From: Paenibacillus phyllosphaerae
GTDB lineage: Bacteria > Bacillota > Bacilli > Paenibacillales > Paenibacillaceae
Length of the DNA: 33,042 bases
Reading direction: 5' to 3'
Assembly: GCF_014192105.1 (NCBI RefSeq)
Contig: NZ_JACHXK010000038.1
Coordinates: forward strand, 1-33,042
A program made the position numbers and the translations under genes. The notes beneath the pieces are model-generated. The model made no database searches. It saw nothing but the letters and a program-made list of their open reading frames with translations, and was not told the origin of the DNA. How positions within the stretch are numbered: position 1 is the stretch's first letter; each line of letters opens with the position of its first letter. This document shows, piece by piece, positions 14,691-22,148 of the stretch.

Positions 14691-14817
14691 TGAACCCGCT
14701 TTAATTTTGACACTGCTTTCCGCCCATTTTTCAAAAAAAGGTCACTCGCTCATACGGCTTGGAACGCTCGTTCATAGAATACCTCAGCAGCTTTAGCCGT
14801 AGGAGGGGACGCCAAAT

Positions 14818-15951
14818 TTGGATAGAGCCAAGATACTCCGTTGGTTGCAAAGCGAAACTACCGCTCCGGCTCGCAATCTGAAGCGACAGATCATCCGCTT
14901 TAGACAGCATAGCGATTATAAGCATTTTCTCGAAATTTGGTCGAAAGCAAAGGCCCCCGCGGCCCTTAAAAAGCGAATTCGCCATCTGCCGCTCATACGA
15001 GGCTTCGTTATTCCGCAAGGCGACTGGCCCCAACGGGCGATCTTCGGCAATCGCATCTGGGTGGAAGACGATGTGCCCGTCACCGTGGATAGCTCCGTGA
15101 CGAAGTCCGCGCTCGTGGAGAACGGCATTCCCTGGGGCGTGCAGAAAATCAAAGCGCCGCTGGCGTGGAGCATGACGACCGGCCACAGGGTCAAAATAGG
15201 GGTTATCGATACCGGCGTCGATTTCGGCCATCCGGATCTAAAGCAGTCGCTCGGCCGCGGCATCAATCTGCTCAACCGCAGCATTCTGCCGCATGACGAC
15301 AACGGACATGGCACCCATATTGCAGGCACGATTGCCGCCGCGAACCAGCTGCACGGCATGATTGGCGTTGCGCCCCGTTCCATGGTCTATCCGGTCAAGG
15401 CGTTCGACCATAATGGCAGCGCCTACGTATCGGATATCGTACTGGGCATCGATTGGTGCGTTAGCAACGGAATGAACATCATCAATATGAGCTTCGGCAT
15501 GAAAACCAGAAGCAAGTCGCTGCTTGCCGCCGTCAACAATGCCTACAATGCCGGCGTCATCATAATCGCGTCCTCCGGCAACGACGGCAAACGAAAGACC
15601 GTCGACTATCCCGCGCGTTACCCGCAGACGATTGCGGTCGGCGCAACCACTCGGCTGCGGCGGATTGCTCCGTTCAGCAACCGTGGATCGTACATCGACA
15701 TCTATGCGCCGGGAGAGAAGATCCTGTCCGCCTGGCTTAAAAGCAAGTACAACGAAATGAGCGGCACGTCCATGGCCACCTCGCATGTCAGCGGAGCCGT
15801 CGCGCTGCTGCTCGCCTATCGGCCAGGGCTGTCGCCCGGCGATATTAAAGCCATTCTGAAGAAAGCGATGGTGCCGCTTCGGGGGACGAAAGTGCCCAAG
15901 CTGGTGGGCGAGCTCGATATTATGCGCATGCTTCAATCGATCGAGCGATAG
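14818..15951 (+). CDS. S8 family serine peptidase (subtilisin-like) without signal peptide
   Basis: A 377-residue subtilase. The catalytic triad is D131 (VIDTGVDFGHPDL), H164 (NGHGTHIAG) and S318 (GTSMATSHVSG), with the oxyanion N255 (SSGND). The first ~110 residues look like a basic N-terminal extension plus inhibitory propeptide. There is no hydrophobic signal peptide, so the enzyme is probably intracellular or spore-associated, or uses a non-classical route. The start is TTG at 14818 with a very strong AGGAGGGG 9 nt upstream. It is transcribed divergently from rpoE and convergently with argS, alone. CATAGAATA at 14773-14781 resembles a SigK -10 but the -35 is weak. Confidence 0.92.
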   Translation: MDRAKILRWLQSETTAPARNLKRQIIRFRQHSDYKHFLEIWSKAKAPAALKKRIRHLPLIRGFVIPQGDWPQRAIFGNRIWVEDDVPVTVDSSVTKSALVENGIPWGVQKIKAPLAWSMTTGHRVKIGVIDTGVDFGHPDLKQSLGRGINLLNRSILPHDDNGHGTHIAGTIAAANQLHGMIGVAPRSMVYPVKAFDHNGSAYVSDIVLGIDWCVSNGMNIINMSFGMKTRSKSLLAAVNNAYNAGVIIIASSGNDGKRKTVDYPARYPQTIAVGATTRLRRIAPFSNRGSYIDIYAPGEKILSAWLKSKYNEMSGTSMATSHVSGAVALLLAYRPGLSPGDIKAILKKAMVPLRGTKVPKLVGELDIMRMLQSIER

Positions 15952-16050
15952 CGTCTCTGTCTGAGGTCAAGGACCCGCGCCAGGTCGCGGGCAGGAAGAG
16001 GGGATCGGAATCCGAGAGCCGATACGGGTCCACGCTAAGTTTATGGATAA

Positions 16051-16100
16051 CAAAGAGCCTGTGTGCGAATCGCGTTCACGATTGGCACACAGGCTCTTTG
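16051..16100 (-). terminator. long hairpin between the S8 peptidase and argS
   Basis: Two 22-nt arms (16051-16072 and 16079-16100) pair with a single mismatch, giving a very stable stem with a 6-nt loop. It lies between convergent genes and could serve both. The T-runs on either side are short (CTCTTTGTT on minus, CTCTTTGGGTT on plus). Confidence 0.75.
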
Positions 16101-16117
16101 GGTTGATAATTGTTCGA

Positions 16118-17797
16118 CTACATACGCTCCGGCGCGGATACGCCGACAAGGCGAAGCACGTTCGCCAGGACGGTGCGCACCGCTCCGAGCAGCGCCAGAC
16201 GCGCCTGCGTCTGAGCCGCGTCTTCGGTGATGACGCGATCCGCACGATAGTAGCTGTGGAAGAGCGAAGCGACTTCATATACATAGCGAACGAGGCGATG
16301 CGGCGCGTACAGCTCGGCAGCATCAGCGATTTCTTGCGGCAGTTCGCCCATTTTGCGAAGGAGATCGTACTCGTGTTCCGTTGTCAGCTTGCTCAGATCG
16401 ACGGAAGCCAGATCGGCAAGCGTAATCCCTTGCTCCTCAGCTTGACGGAATACGCTGCAGATCCGGGCATGCGCGTACTGGACATAGAACACCGGATTCT
16501 CGTTCGAAGTCGAAATCGCCAGATCCATGTCGAAGTCCAGATGGGAATCCATGCTGCGCATCGTGAAGAAGTAGCGAATGGCGTCAACACCGACTTCGTC
16601 CATCAGGTCCTCCATGGTAACCGCTTTGCCCGTACGTTTGGACATCTTCACTTTCTCGCCGTTCTGGAACAGACTCACCATCTGCGCGATCAGGACAACC
16701 AGCTTATTCGGGTCGTTGCCAAGCGCGGCCATCGCGGCCTTCACGCGCGGGATATAGCCATGGTGGTCAGCGCCCCAAATGTTGATCATGCGGTCGAAGC
16801 CGCGGCCGAACTTGTCGCGGTGGTACGCGATATCCGGCGTCAGGTACGTGTACGAACCGTCATTCTTCACAAGAACGCGGTTCTTGTCGTCGCCGTATAC
16901 CATCGTGTTCAGCCATGTTGCGCCTTCTTCTTCGAAGACTTGGTCGCGCGCGCGCAGCGCATTCAGCGCTTCGACGACTTGACCGCTCTCGTACAGCGAA
17001 GTCTCGCTGAACCAGACGTCGAAGCCGACGCGGAAGCGGCCGAGGTCGCGCTTGATCTTGTCGAGCTCGAGCTCGAGGCCGTATTGGCGGAAGTACGTGA
17101 AACGCTCCTCTTCCCGCATCGACAGCAGACGGTCGCCTTCCGCCTCCACGAGCGCCTTGGCGAAGCCGACGATATCTTCGCCGTGATAGCCGTCAGCCGG
17201 CATCTCGACTTCCTGACCAAGCGCCTGCTTGTAACGGGCTTCAATGGAGAGCGCCAAATTCGCAACTTGGTTGCCTGCATCATTAATGTAATATTCGCGC
17301 GTAACGTCATAGCCGGCAAAATCAAGCACGTTGCACAGCGCGTCGCCTACAGCGGCGCCGCGGGCATGCCCCAAGTGCAAGCTGCCGGTCGGATTCGCGC
17401 TGACGAACTCGACCTGTACGCGCTGGCCGCCGCCTGCCGCAACACGGCCATAGTCGTTGCCTTGCGTAAGAACCTCGCCAACCACATCATACAGATAGCT
17501 GCGGTCGAGGCGGAAGTTAATGAAGCCCGGTCCCGCAATCTCCGCGGATGTGATCGACGCCTTCGCCGTATCCAGGTTAGCCACGATCGCTTCCGCGATC
17601 TGACGCGGGTTCTTCTTCGCCAGCTTCGTCAACTGCATGGCCGCGTTCGTAGCCAGGTCGCCGTGCGCTTTATCCTTCGGCACCTCCAATACGAAAACCG
17701 GCAGCTCCTCCCTGCTCACCAGTCCTGCTGCGACCACCGCATCCGCGATTGCCGCCTTCACCTTGTCATGCAATTGTTCCAATACATTCGTCGACAT
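16118..17797 (-). CDS. argS: arginyl-tRNA synthetase
   Basis: A class I synthetase of 559 aa that charges tRNA-Arg. It has the N-terminal Add-1 domain (about 1-95), the HIGH-type motif HLGH (141-144, in NPTGSLHLGHARGAAVGD), the KMSKR loop (lysine 384) and a C-terminal DALR anticodon-binding domain ending in VSAPERM. The start at 17797 has AAGGGGGAG upstream. It follows ywiB by 60 nt, and the pair is preceded by a T-box with an Arg specifier, so expression should rise when uncharged tRNA-Arg accumulates. This is the Bacillus ywiB-argS order. Confidence 0.98.
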   Translation of the reverse strand: MSTNVLEQLHDKVKAAIADAVVAAGLVSREELPVFVLEVPKDKAHGDLATNAAMQLTKLAKKNPRQIAEAIVANLDTAKASITSAEIAGPGFINFRLDRSYLYDVVGEVLTQGNDYGRVAAGGGQRVQVEFVSANPTGSLHLGHARGAAVGDALCNVLDFAGYDVTREYYINDAGNQVANLALSIEARYKQALGQEVEMPADGYHGEDIVGFAKALVEAEGDRLLSMREEERFTYFRQYGLELELDKIKRDLGRFRVGFDVWFSETSLYESGQVVEALNALRARDQVFEEEGATWLNTMVYGDDKNRVLVKNDGSYTYLTPDIAYHRDKFGRGFDRMINIWGADHHGYIPRVKAAMAALGNDPNKLVVLIAQMVSLFQNGEKVKMSKRTGKAVTMEDLMDEVGVDAIRYFFTMRSMDSHLDFDMDLAISTSNENPVFYVQYAHARICSVFRQAEEQGITLADLASVDLSKLTTEHEYDLLRKMGELPQEIADAAELYAPHRLVRYVYEVASLFHSYYRADRVITEDAAQTQARLALLGAVRTVLANVLRLVGVSAPERM

Positions 17798-17857
17798 CTG
17801 TTGACTCCCCCTTCTATGGTATGAGACCGGTCTTGACGGTCTTCTTGTTCACGTAAA

Positions 17858-18325
17858 TTAAGCTTCCTGCTCCTTCATCGTCTCTGCGAACAGCCTCAGC
17901 TTGAATTGCCCGACCGACTCTTCGCCGATCCATAACACGTAACGCCACTCCAGCATCATCGGCAATGTCGGCCGCGGCACCTCTTCCACCATGCCCCGGT
18001 CCGTGAAATCGCCGGATTGCATCCACAGCAGCGAAGTCTCGGTCTCGAGCGGAAAACGGGCATGGGCCGACGTGTAGCTGCCGTTAAGGCGACGACCGGC
18101 GACGAACATTTGCTCGGCTTCGACGCCTCCTTGGCGCTTCACCTTCAGCTCGCCTTCCCTCCACCGCACCAGCGTGCGAACGTTGCCATAGGTCTCGTCA
18201 TCTTCTTCGTAGCGAATAAAGATCGTGCTGTCTTTGCGGTACCAGTCGCCGGTAAAGTAGTTGCGTTCCTTGGTCCCGTCGATATCGCTCTCCAGTGTGA
18301 TCCTTACTCTCGCTTTGTCGTTCAT
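17858..18325 (-). CDS. ywiB: DUF1934 beta-barrel protein, YwiB-like
   Basis: A 155-residue protein of the DUF1934/YwiB family, predicted as a lipocalin-like beta-barrel; function unknown. It shows alternating beta strands (VRITLESDIDG, NYFTGDWYRKDSTIFIRYEE, TLVRWREGELKVKRQG, LEWRYVLWIG) and ends in the family's KLRL strand. No signal peptide. The start at 18325 has GGGAGG upstream. It lies between the T-box leader and argS and shares that regulation, suggesting an arginine- or translation-linked role, though this is inference from context. Confidence 0.87.
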   Translation of the reverse strand: MNDKARVRITLESDIDGTKERNYFTGDWYRKDSTIFIRYEEDDETYGNVRTLVRWREGELKVKRQGGVEAEQMFVAGRRLNGSYTSAHARFPLETETSLLWMQSGDFTDRGMVEEVPRPTLPMMLEWRYVLWIGEESVGQFKLRLFAETMKEQEA

Positions 18326-18371
18326 CGCTGCCTCCCGTCTTCCCTCATCGATTCATTCGTGCCGACCAAAC

Positions 18372-18658
18372 AAAAAAAGCCCTCGTCTCATAAAGAGACG
18401 GAAGGCTCCGCGGTACCACTCTTCTTAAGATCTCCGCGCCGGCCGCAATTCGCGCCGCGACGGAAATCCACTCTGCAGGGTAACGGCCTGGACCGGATCT
18501 CCCTACCAAGCAAAAGGAATGTCTACCCTTCCTCTTGCGCTTCAGGAAACCGACTCACGGGCTCGCTTCCGCTTATGCGTCCGTACCGGCTTCCACCCTC
18601 CCGGCTCGCTGCAACGTCCTTCACATAAGGTACTCTCCCGATCACTGTCGTTCAATTT
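18372..18658 (-). promoter_or_regulatory. T-box riboswitch, arginine-type (specifier CGG)
   Basis: On the minus strand the T-box sequence AGTGGTACCGCGGAGCC (18420-18404) is followed by a terminator (18407-18372, AGCC..GTCTC/GAGAC..GGCT with seven T). Stem I has the AGUA side of the specifier loop (GAGAGTAC) and the AGCCGGGAGGGTGGAAGCCGG distal loop. CTTATG and CATAAG pair to set the register, placing CGG followed by A (18571-18569) as the specifier. CGG is an Arg codon, agreeing with argS downstream. The uncharged tRNA acceptor end pairs with the T-box bulge to form the antiterminator. Confidence 0.93.
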
Positions 18659-18664
18659 GAATTT

Positions 18665-18694
18665 ATTATAGCCATGACCTATGACGAAAAGCAA
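18665..18694 (-). promoter_or_regulatory. SigA promoter of the T-box/ywiB-argS transcript
   Basis: On the minus strand TTGCTT (18694-18689) and a perfect TATAAT (18670-18665) are 18 nt apart. Initiation is predicted near 18658, immediately before T-box stem I. Confidence 0.72.
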
Positions 18695-18715
18695 GTGGAT
18701 TCGGGCAAATTCCGC

Positions 18716-19231
18716 TTATGCCCTGTCCACGTACGGAACGAGAACCTGCCAGGCCCCGATCCGGTCTTCCGTATTGCGCATCGCCTTCGTCGGAATAGGA
18801 CTAGTCGAGGGCAGCCGAAGCTGCGGCAAGCCGGACAGCTCGGGATGTTTGCCGTAATGCTTCTTGAAGGTATCATAGGCTTTGCCCCCATTGAAGGCCA
18901 AGCACTTGATGTTAGGGTACCGGGCGATCAGACCCGGAATATCGTTCGGATGCGCATCCTTAATATTCGCGTCCAAGCTGCCTTCGCGGTCGCAATTGGC
19001 GATGACGTCCCACATGGCAATGCGATGGCGCGCCGCAAACGCCAACCGATCCTCGTAGGCTTCGGCCGGCTTCGTCCCAGGAGCAAACAGGCCGTACATC
19101 ACACCCCAAAAGTGGTTGCGCATATTGCCGTAATATTGCTGCTTCATTAAGGATTCCGCGCCTGGCATGCTGCCCATAACCAGAACACGGGCCTCCTCGT
19201 TGATAAAGGGTTCAAACGACATGACGTGCAT
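18716..19231 (-). CDS. DNA-deoxyinosine glycosylase (UDG superfamily, family 6)
   Basis: A 171-residue base-excision repair enzyme of the HDG/MUG-like branch of the uracil-DNA glycosylase superfamily, which removes hypoxanthine (deaminated adenine) and possibly uracil. The signature GSMPG (20-24), then QYYGN (about 32-36) with RNHFW, is diagnostic, and the leucine-intercalation motif LPSTSP is near the C-terminus. The start chosen at 19231 has AAGGAGG 11 nt upstream. The frame runs to 19324, but that extension is Arg-rich and lacks a ribosome site. Its stop lies only 22 nt before the T-box promoter. It may be cotranscribed with the small gene upstream (gap 114 nt). Confidence 0.85.
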   Translation of the reverse strand: MHVMSFEPFINEEARVLVMGSMPGAESLMKQQYYGNMRNHFWGVMYGLFAPGTKPAEAYEDRLAFAARHRIAMWDVIANCDREGSLDANIKDAHPNDIPGLIARYPNIKCLAFNGGKAYDTFKKHYGKHPELSGLPQLRLPSTSPIPTKAMRNTEDRIGAWQVLVPYVDRA

Positions 19232-19345
19232 ACGTAGCTTCGCCTCCTTCGGGCGGACAGCCACCGCTCCCGGCATCGGCTTGAAGGTGAGACGGCTCCA
19301 ACCTAGTCGCCGTCGCCTCTTCACACGCTGAGCCCTAGCGCATGC

Positions 19346-19606
19346 TCAGGCTTCTTCTCTTCGGCGATGCGTTGGAGGATGACCGTTCATTTTATCAATA
19401 CGCCCGCAAATCTCATGCTGCCACTCGACATCGCCGGACATGGAGGCGAGCAGCGAGCAGTTGTACAGATAAGCCAATTGCCTGCAGTAGGTCGCATTCG
19501 CAGCCAGGCAATGCTCGAAATCCGCCGCTTCTTCCTCCGTCAGCTTCCGCTTCGTGCGGATCGTCCAAAGTTCGGCCAGCCGTTCATGAACCGGTAATAT
19601 GCCCAT
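19346..19606 (-). CDS. small conserved hypothetical protein (DUF7667-like)
   Basis: An 86-residue soluble, helical protein. Its pattern (ILPVHERLAELW, LTEEEAADFEHCLAANATYC, then EWQHEICGRID) looks like a small family common in Paenibacillaceae, annotated as DUF7667 or hypothetical; I recall this without being able to search. No signal peptide or membrane segment. The start at 19606 has GGGAG 9 nt upstream. Function unknown. The same-strand neighbour is the deoxyinosine glycosylase. Confidence 0.62.
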   Translation of the reverse strand: MGILPVHERLAELWTIRTKRKLTEEEAADFEHCLAANATYCRQLAYLYNCSLLASMSGDVEWQHEICGRIDKMNGHPPTHRRREEA

Positions 19607-19666
19607 CCATCAACACTCCCTTCCTCTTCTAGTAACCAGTATGGCCAAAAGAGAAAGGTTTCATAG

Positions 19667-19722
19667 CCGCCCCCATACCCCTCTAGGGGATACCAAAGGG
19701 CTGCGCCCTCTGGACACCCCCG
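19667..19722. repeat. double-hairpin dispersed repeat, degenerate copy A
   Basis: It shares ACCCCTCTAGGGGATACC and CCCTCTGGACACCC with copies B-D but has a shortened left part. CCCCT/AGGGG and AGGGC/GCCCT inverted repeats are present. About 100 bp from copy B. Confidence 0.6.
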
Positions 19723-19761
19723 GAAAGCAAGGGCTGCGCCCCTCCTAAACCGCTTTTCCCG

Positions 19762-19820
19762 CCTCCCCTAAGTCCCCTCCGCCGAGGGGATTCCGAGGGT
19801 TACCACCCTCTGGACACCCG
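19762..19820. repeat. double-hairpin dispersed repeat, copy B
   Basis: It matches the consensus CCTCCCCTAAGTCCCCTC-loop-GAGGGGATTCC-GAGGG-loop-CCCTCTGGACACCCG. Two hairpins (CCCCTC/GAGGGG and GAGGG/CCCTC) lie head to tail. Related copies are at 32794-32852 and 32859-32921, 13 kb away. Confidence 0.75.
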
Positions 19821-20092
19821 TAATCGGCGTAGTTGGGACGCGGCCGTCTTCGATCTGTCCTTTCGAGCTGGGCGCGCTTTTGCCCTGGCTGAATCTTGCA
19901 TATCGATTGGACATGCAAGGTTCCGCTTAGGACAAAGCTCCGGCTTCGAGCTTCGTTCGTCACTTTGGTGCCTTGGGAGGTGACCTGTGCGGATCGCGCT
20001 TGAGGCGCGACTTCGAGCTGACCTTCGCTTGTCGTCCACTTCCGTGGACACGCTTTACTTTTAAACATATGGATACCAAACGTAAACTTAAA
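19821..20092. other. spacer with several inverted repeats, no convincing gene
   Basis: Inverted repeats include CTTGCAT/ATGCAAG, GCGC/GGCGC and GTCCAC/GTGGAC. The minus strand is open for about 107 codons from 20068 and reads straight into repeat copy B. It has no ribosome site, atypical composition (Arg/Gln/Ser-rich) and a repeat-encoded end, so I do not call it a gene. Composition differs from the flanking genes. Confidence 0.4.
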
Positions 20093-20095
20093 CGC

Positions 20096-20127
20096 AAACC
20101 GGCCTGTCCTTCTGGACAGACCGGTTT
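20096..20127 (-). terminator. probable terminator after speB
   Basis: AAACCGGCCTGTCC pairs with GGACAGACCGGTTT (one G-U pair) around a TTCT loop. On the minus strand the tail TTTGCGTTTAAGTTT is only moderately T-rich. It lies 17 nt after the speB stop. Confidence 0.7.
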
Positions 20128-20144
20128 GTAGCAGGCTTGCCTGC

Positions 20145-21014
20145 TTATTTGATGAAGCCGAGCAGCATCTCGCGGACGACTTTCGCCGCTACGATCTGCG
20201 TCATCTCCGTGTGGTCGTACGCTGGCGCGACTTCAACGAGGTCGCAACCGACGACGTTGACGCCGGAGTTCGCGATGGCGTGAACCGCTTCGAGCAGCTC
20301 TTTGCTGGTGATACCGCCAGCTTCCGCCGTGCCTGTACCAGGCGCTGCCGAAGGATCGAGCACGTCGATGTCGATCGTCAGGTAGACCGGACGTCCAGCG
20401 AGTTCAGGCAATATCTTCTTCAACGGCTCAAGCACTTCGAACGGATGGAAGTTGATGTTCTCGCGCGCATACTGCCACTCTTCGCGGGAGCCGGAACGGA
20501 TACCGAATTGGTAGACGTTCTTGCCGCCGATCAGATTGGCCGCTTTGCGCAGCGGCGTCGAGTGGGACAATGGCTCGCCTTCGTAGCTCTCACGCAGATC
20601 CGCGTGAGCGTCGAAGTGGATAATCGCCAGGTCCGGGTACTTCTTGTAGACTTCTTGGAAGATCGGCCACGATACGAGATGCTCGCCGCCGAAGCCGACC
20701 GGCATTTTGTCGTCAGCCAATACGCCGGCTACGAACTCGCCGATGATGTCGAGGGAGCGCTGTGCGTTACCGAACGGAAGCAACAGATCGCCCGCGTCGA
20801 AATATTGGATGTCTTCCAGGCTGCGGTCGAGGTACGGGCTGTACTCTTCGAGACCGATGGATACTTCGCGGATGCGGGCTGGGCCGAAACGCGAACCTGG
20901 ACGGAACGATACGGTAAAGTCCATCGGCATGCCGTAGATGACCGCTTTGGAAGCTGCGTAGTCGTCGGAGCTTAGGATAAAGACGTTACCGGAATATTTT
21001 TGGTCGAGTCGCAT
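20145..21014 (-). CDS. speB: agmatinase
   Basis: Hydrolyses agmatine to putrescine and urea in polyamine synthesis. It is a 289-residue ureohydrolase with the binuclear manganese motifs GGEH (near 109-112), DAHADLR (135-141) and DIDVLDPS (about 216-223, SxDxDxxDP type with an Ile-Asp). The start at 21014 has GAGAGGAC upstream. It follows speE by 13 nt on the same strand, so the two form an operon making putrescine and then spermidine, as in Bacillus. No arginine decarboxylase is in the window. Confidence 0.95.
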   Translation of the reverse strand: MRLDQKYSGNVFILSSDDYAASKAVIYGMPMDFTVSFRPGSRFGPARIREVSIGLEEYSPYLDRSLEDIQYFDAGDLLLPFGNAQRSLDIIGEFVAGVLADDKMPVGFGGEHLVSWPIFQEVYKKYPDLAIIHFDAHADLRESYEGEPLSHSTPLRKAANLIGGKNVYQFGIRSGSREEWQYARENINFHPFEVLEPLKKILPELAGRPVYLTIDIDVLDPSAAPGTGTAEAGGITSKELLEAVHAIANSGVNVVGCDLVEVAPAYDHTEMTQIVAAKVVREMLLGFIK

Positions 21015-21027
21015 GAACGTGTCCTCT

Positions 21028-21855
21028 CTATTTCACCAGGTCTTCCACAAACTTCGGCAGCGAGAACGCAGCCTTGTGCAGACGCGGGGAGTAGTATTTG
21101 GTATCGATCTCAGGGATCGAAGTCTCGTCCACTTCAAGCGGATCGTGCTTCTTGGAGCCCATTGTGAACGTCCACAGGCCGCTTGGGTAAGTCGGTACGT
21201 TCGCCCAGTAGACGCGTACGATCGGGAATACTTCTTTCACGTCACGGTTGACGCTGGCAATCAGGTCCGCCTTGAACCAAGGGTTGTCCGTCTGCGCGAC
21301 GAAGATGCCGTCTTCTTTCAGGGCGTCATAGATGCCTTGGTAGAATCCGCGCGTGAACAGGTTCACCGCTGGGCCAACCGGCTCGGTCGAGTCGACCATG
21401 ATGACGTCGTATGTATTCTTGTGGTCGTGGATGTGCATAAAGCCGTCGTTCACGATAACTTCCACGCGCGGATTGTCGAGCTCGCCTGCGATGTTAGGCA
21501 GGTACTGCTTGGAATATTCGATAACTTTGCCGTCGATCTCCACGAGTACAGCTTTCTCCACTTGAGGGTGCTTCAGCACTTCGCGGATAACGCCGCCGTC
21601 GCCGCCGCCCACAACGAGGACGTGCTTCGGATTCGGGTGCGTGTACAGCGCAGGATGGGCAACCATTTCATGATAGACGAACTCATCTTTGTCCGTTGTC
21701 ATGACCATGCCGTCCAGTACGAGCATTGTGCCGAATTCCTCGGTCTCGATCATGTCGAGCTTCTGGAAATCCGTCTGCTCGCTCACGTAAGTTTCTTTAA
21801 TTTTGGCCGTAATGCCGTAACTGTCGGTTTGTTTCTCGGTATACCACAATTCCAT
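21028..21855 (-). CDS. speE: spermidine synthase
   Basis: Transfers aminopropyl from decarboxylated SAM to putrescine. The 275-residue protein shows the N-terminal beta domain (MELWYTEKQTDSYGITAKI), the GGGDGG nucleotide-binding motif (about 83-88), and the DSTEPVGPA active-site region near 155 carrying the catalytic aspartate. The start ATG at 21855 has AAGGGAC upstream. It is first in the speE-speB operon and divergent from pbpG, an arrangement conserved with B. subtilis ywhE-ywhF-ywhG. Confidence 0.96.
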   Translation of the reverse strand: MELWYTEKQTDSYGITAKIKETYVSEQTDFQKLDMIETEEFGTMLVLDGMVMTTDKDEFVYHEMVAHPALYTHPNPKHVLVVGGGDGGVIREVLKHPQVEKAVLVEIDGKVIEYSKQYLPNIAGELDNPRVEVIVNDGFMHIHDHKNTYDVIMVDSTEPVGPAVNLFTRGFYQGIYDALKEDGIFVAQTDNPWFKADLIASVNRDVKEVFPIVRVYWANVPTYPSGLWTFTMGSKKHDPLEVDETSIPEIDTKYYSPRLHKAAFSLPKFVEDLVK

Positions 21856-22008
21856 GGCTGTAAGGTCCCTTCTTTCTTGTATGTTGGATTAAGATCATTG
21901 GTTTGCGTTACAAGTCGCAAGATATGAAGCATTGACCAAGTTCACTATAAAGCTTGTCCAGAAATCGTGAAAATGACTTACGGACACCTCATTAATGGTC
22001 ACACTGTA

Positions 22009-22035
22009 TTATAGTTCTTCCGGGGGAAAAATCAA
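22009..22035 (-). promoter_or_regulatory. candidate promoter of speE-speB
   Basis: On the minus strand a perfect TATAAT (22014-22009) has TTGATT (22035-22030) 15 nt upstream. The spacing is short. The -10 is convincing and lies about 150 nt before the speE start. Confidence 0.5.
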
Positions 22036-22084
22036 CCTTTCCTAGCCCCCGCCGCAAAAAAAACATTTTCGGGCGTTGGGCGGG

Positions 22085-22115
22085 TGAATAGCGCCGCCTC
22101 CCATTTTCCATACTA
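22085..22115 (+). promoter_or_regulatory. forespore (SigG/SigF) type promoter of pbpG
   Basis: TGAATA (22085-22090) and CATACTA (22109-22115) are 18 nt apart, matching the SigG-class consensus as I know it (TGMATA ... CATWMTA). It lies 34 nt before the start codon. B. subtilis pbpG is forespore-expressed, which supports the assignment; SigF and SigG recognise similar sites and cannot be separated by eye. Confidence 0.68.
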
Positions 22116-22148
22116 AGGAAAAAGAGATGCGATCGCGAGGGATTCACC

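Noticed and set aside
16043..17824. 593-codon plus-strand frame opposite argS
   Set aside because: It is longer than argS but antisense to it, begins in the terminator hairpin, has no domain, and has the Arg/His/Val-rich composition typical of a shadow.
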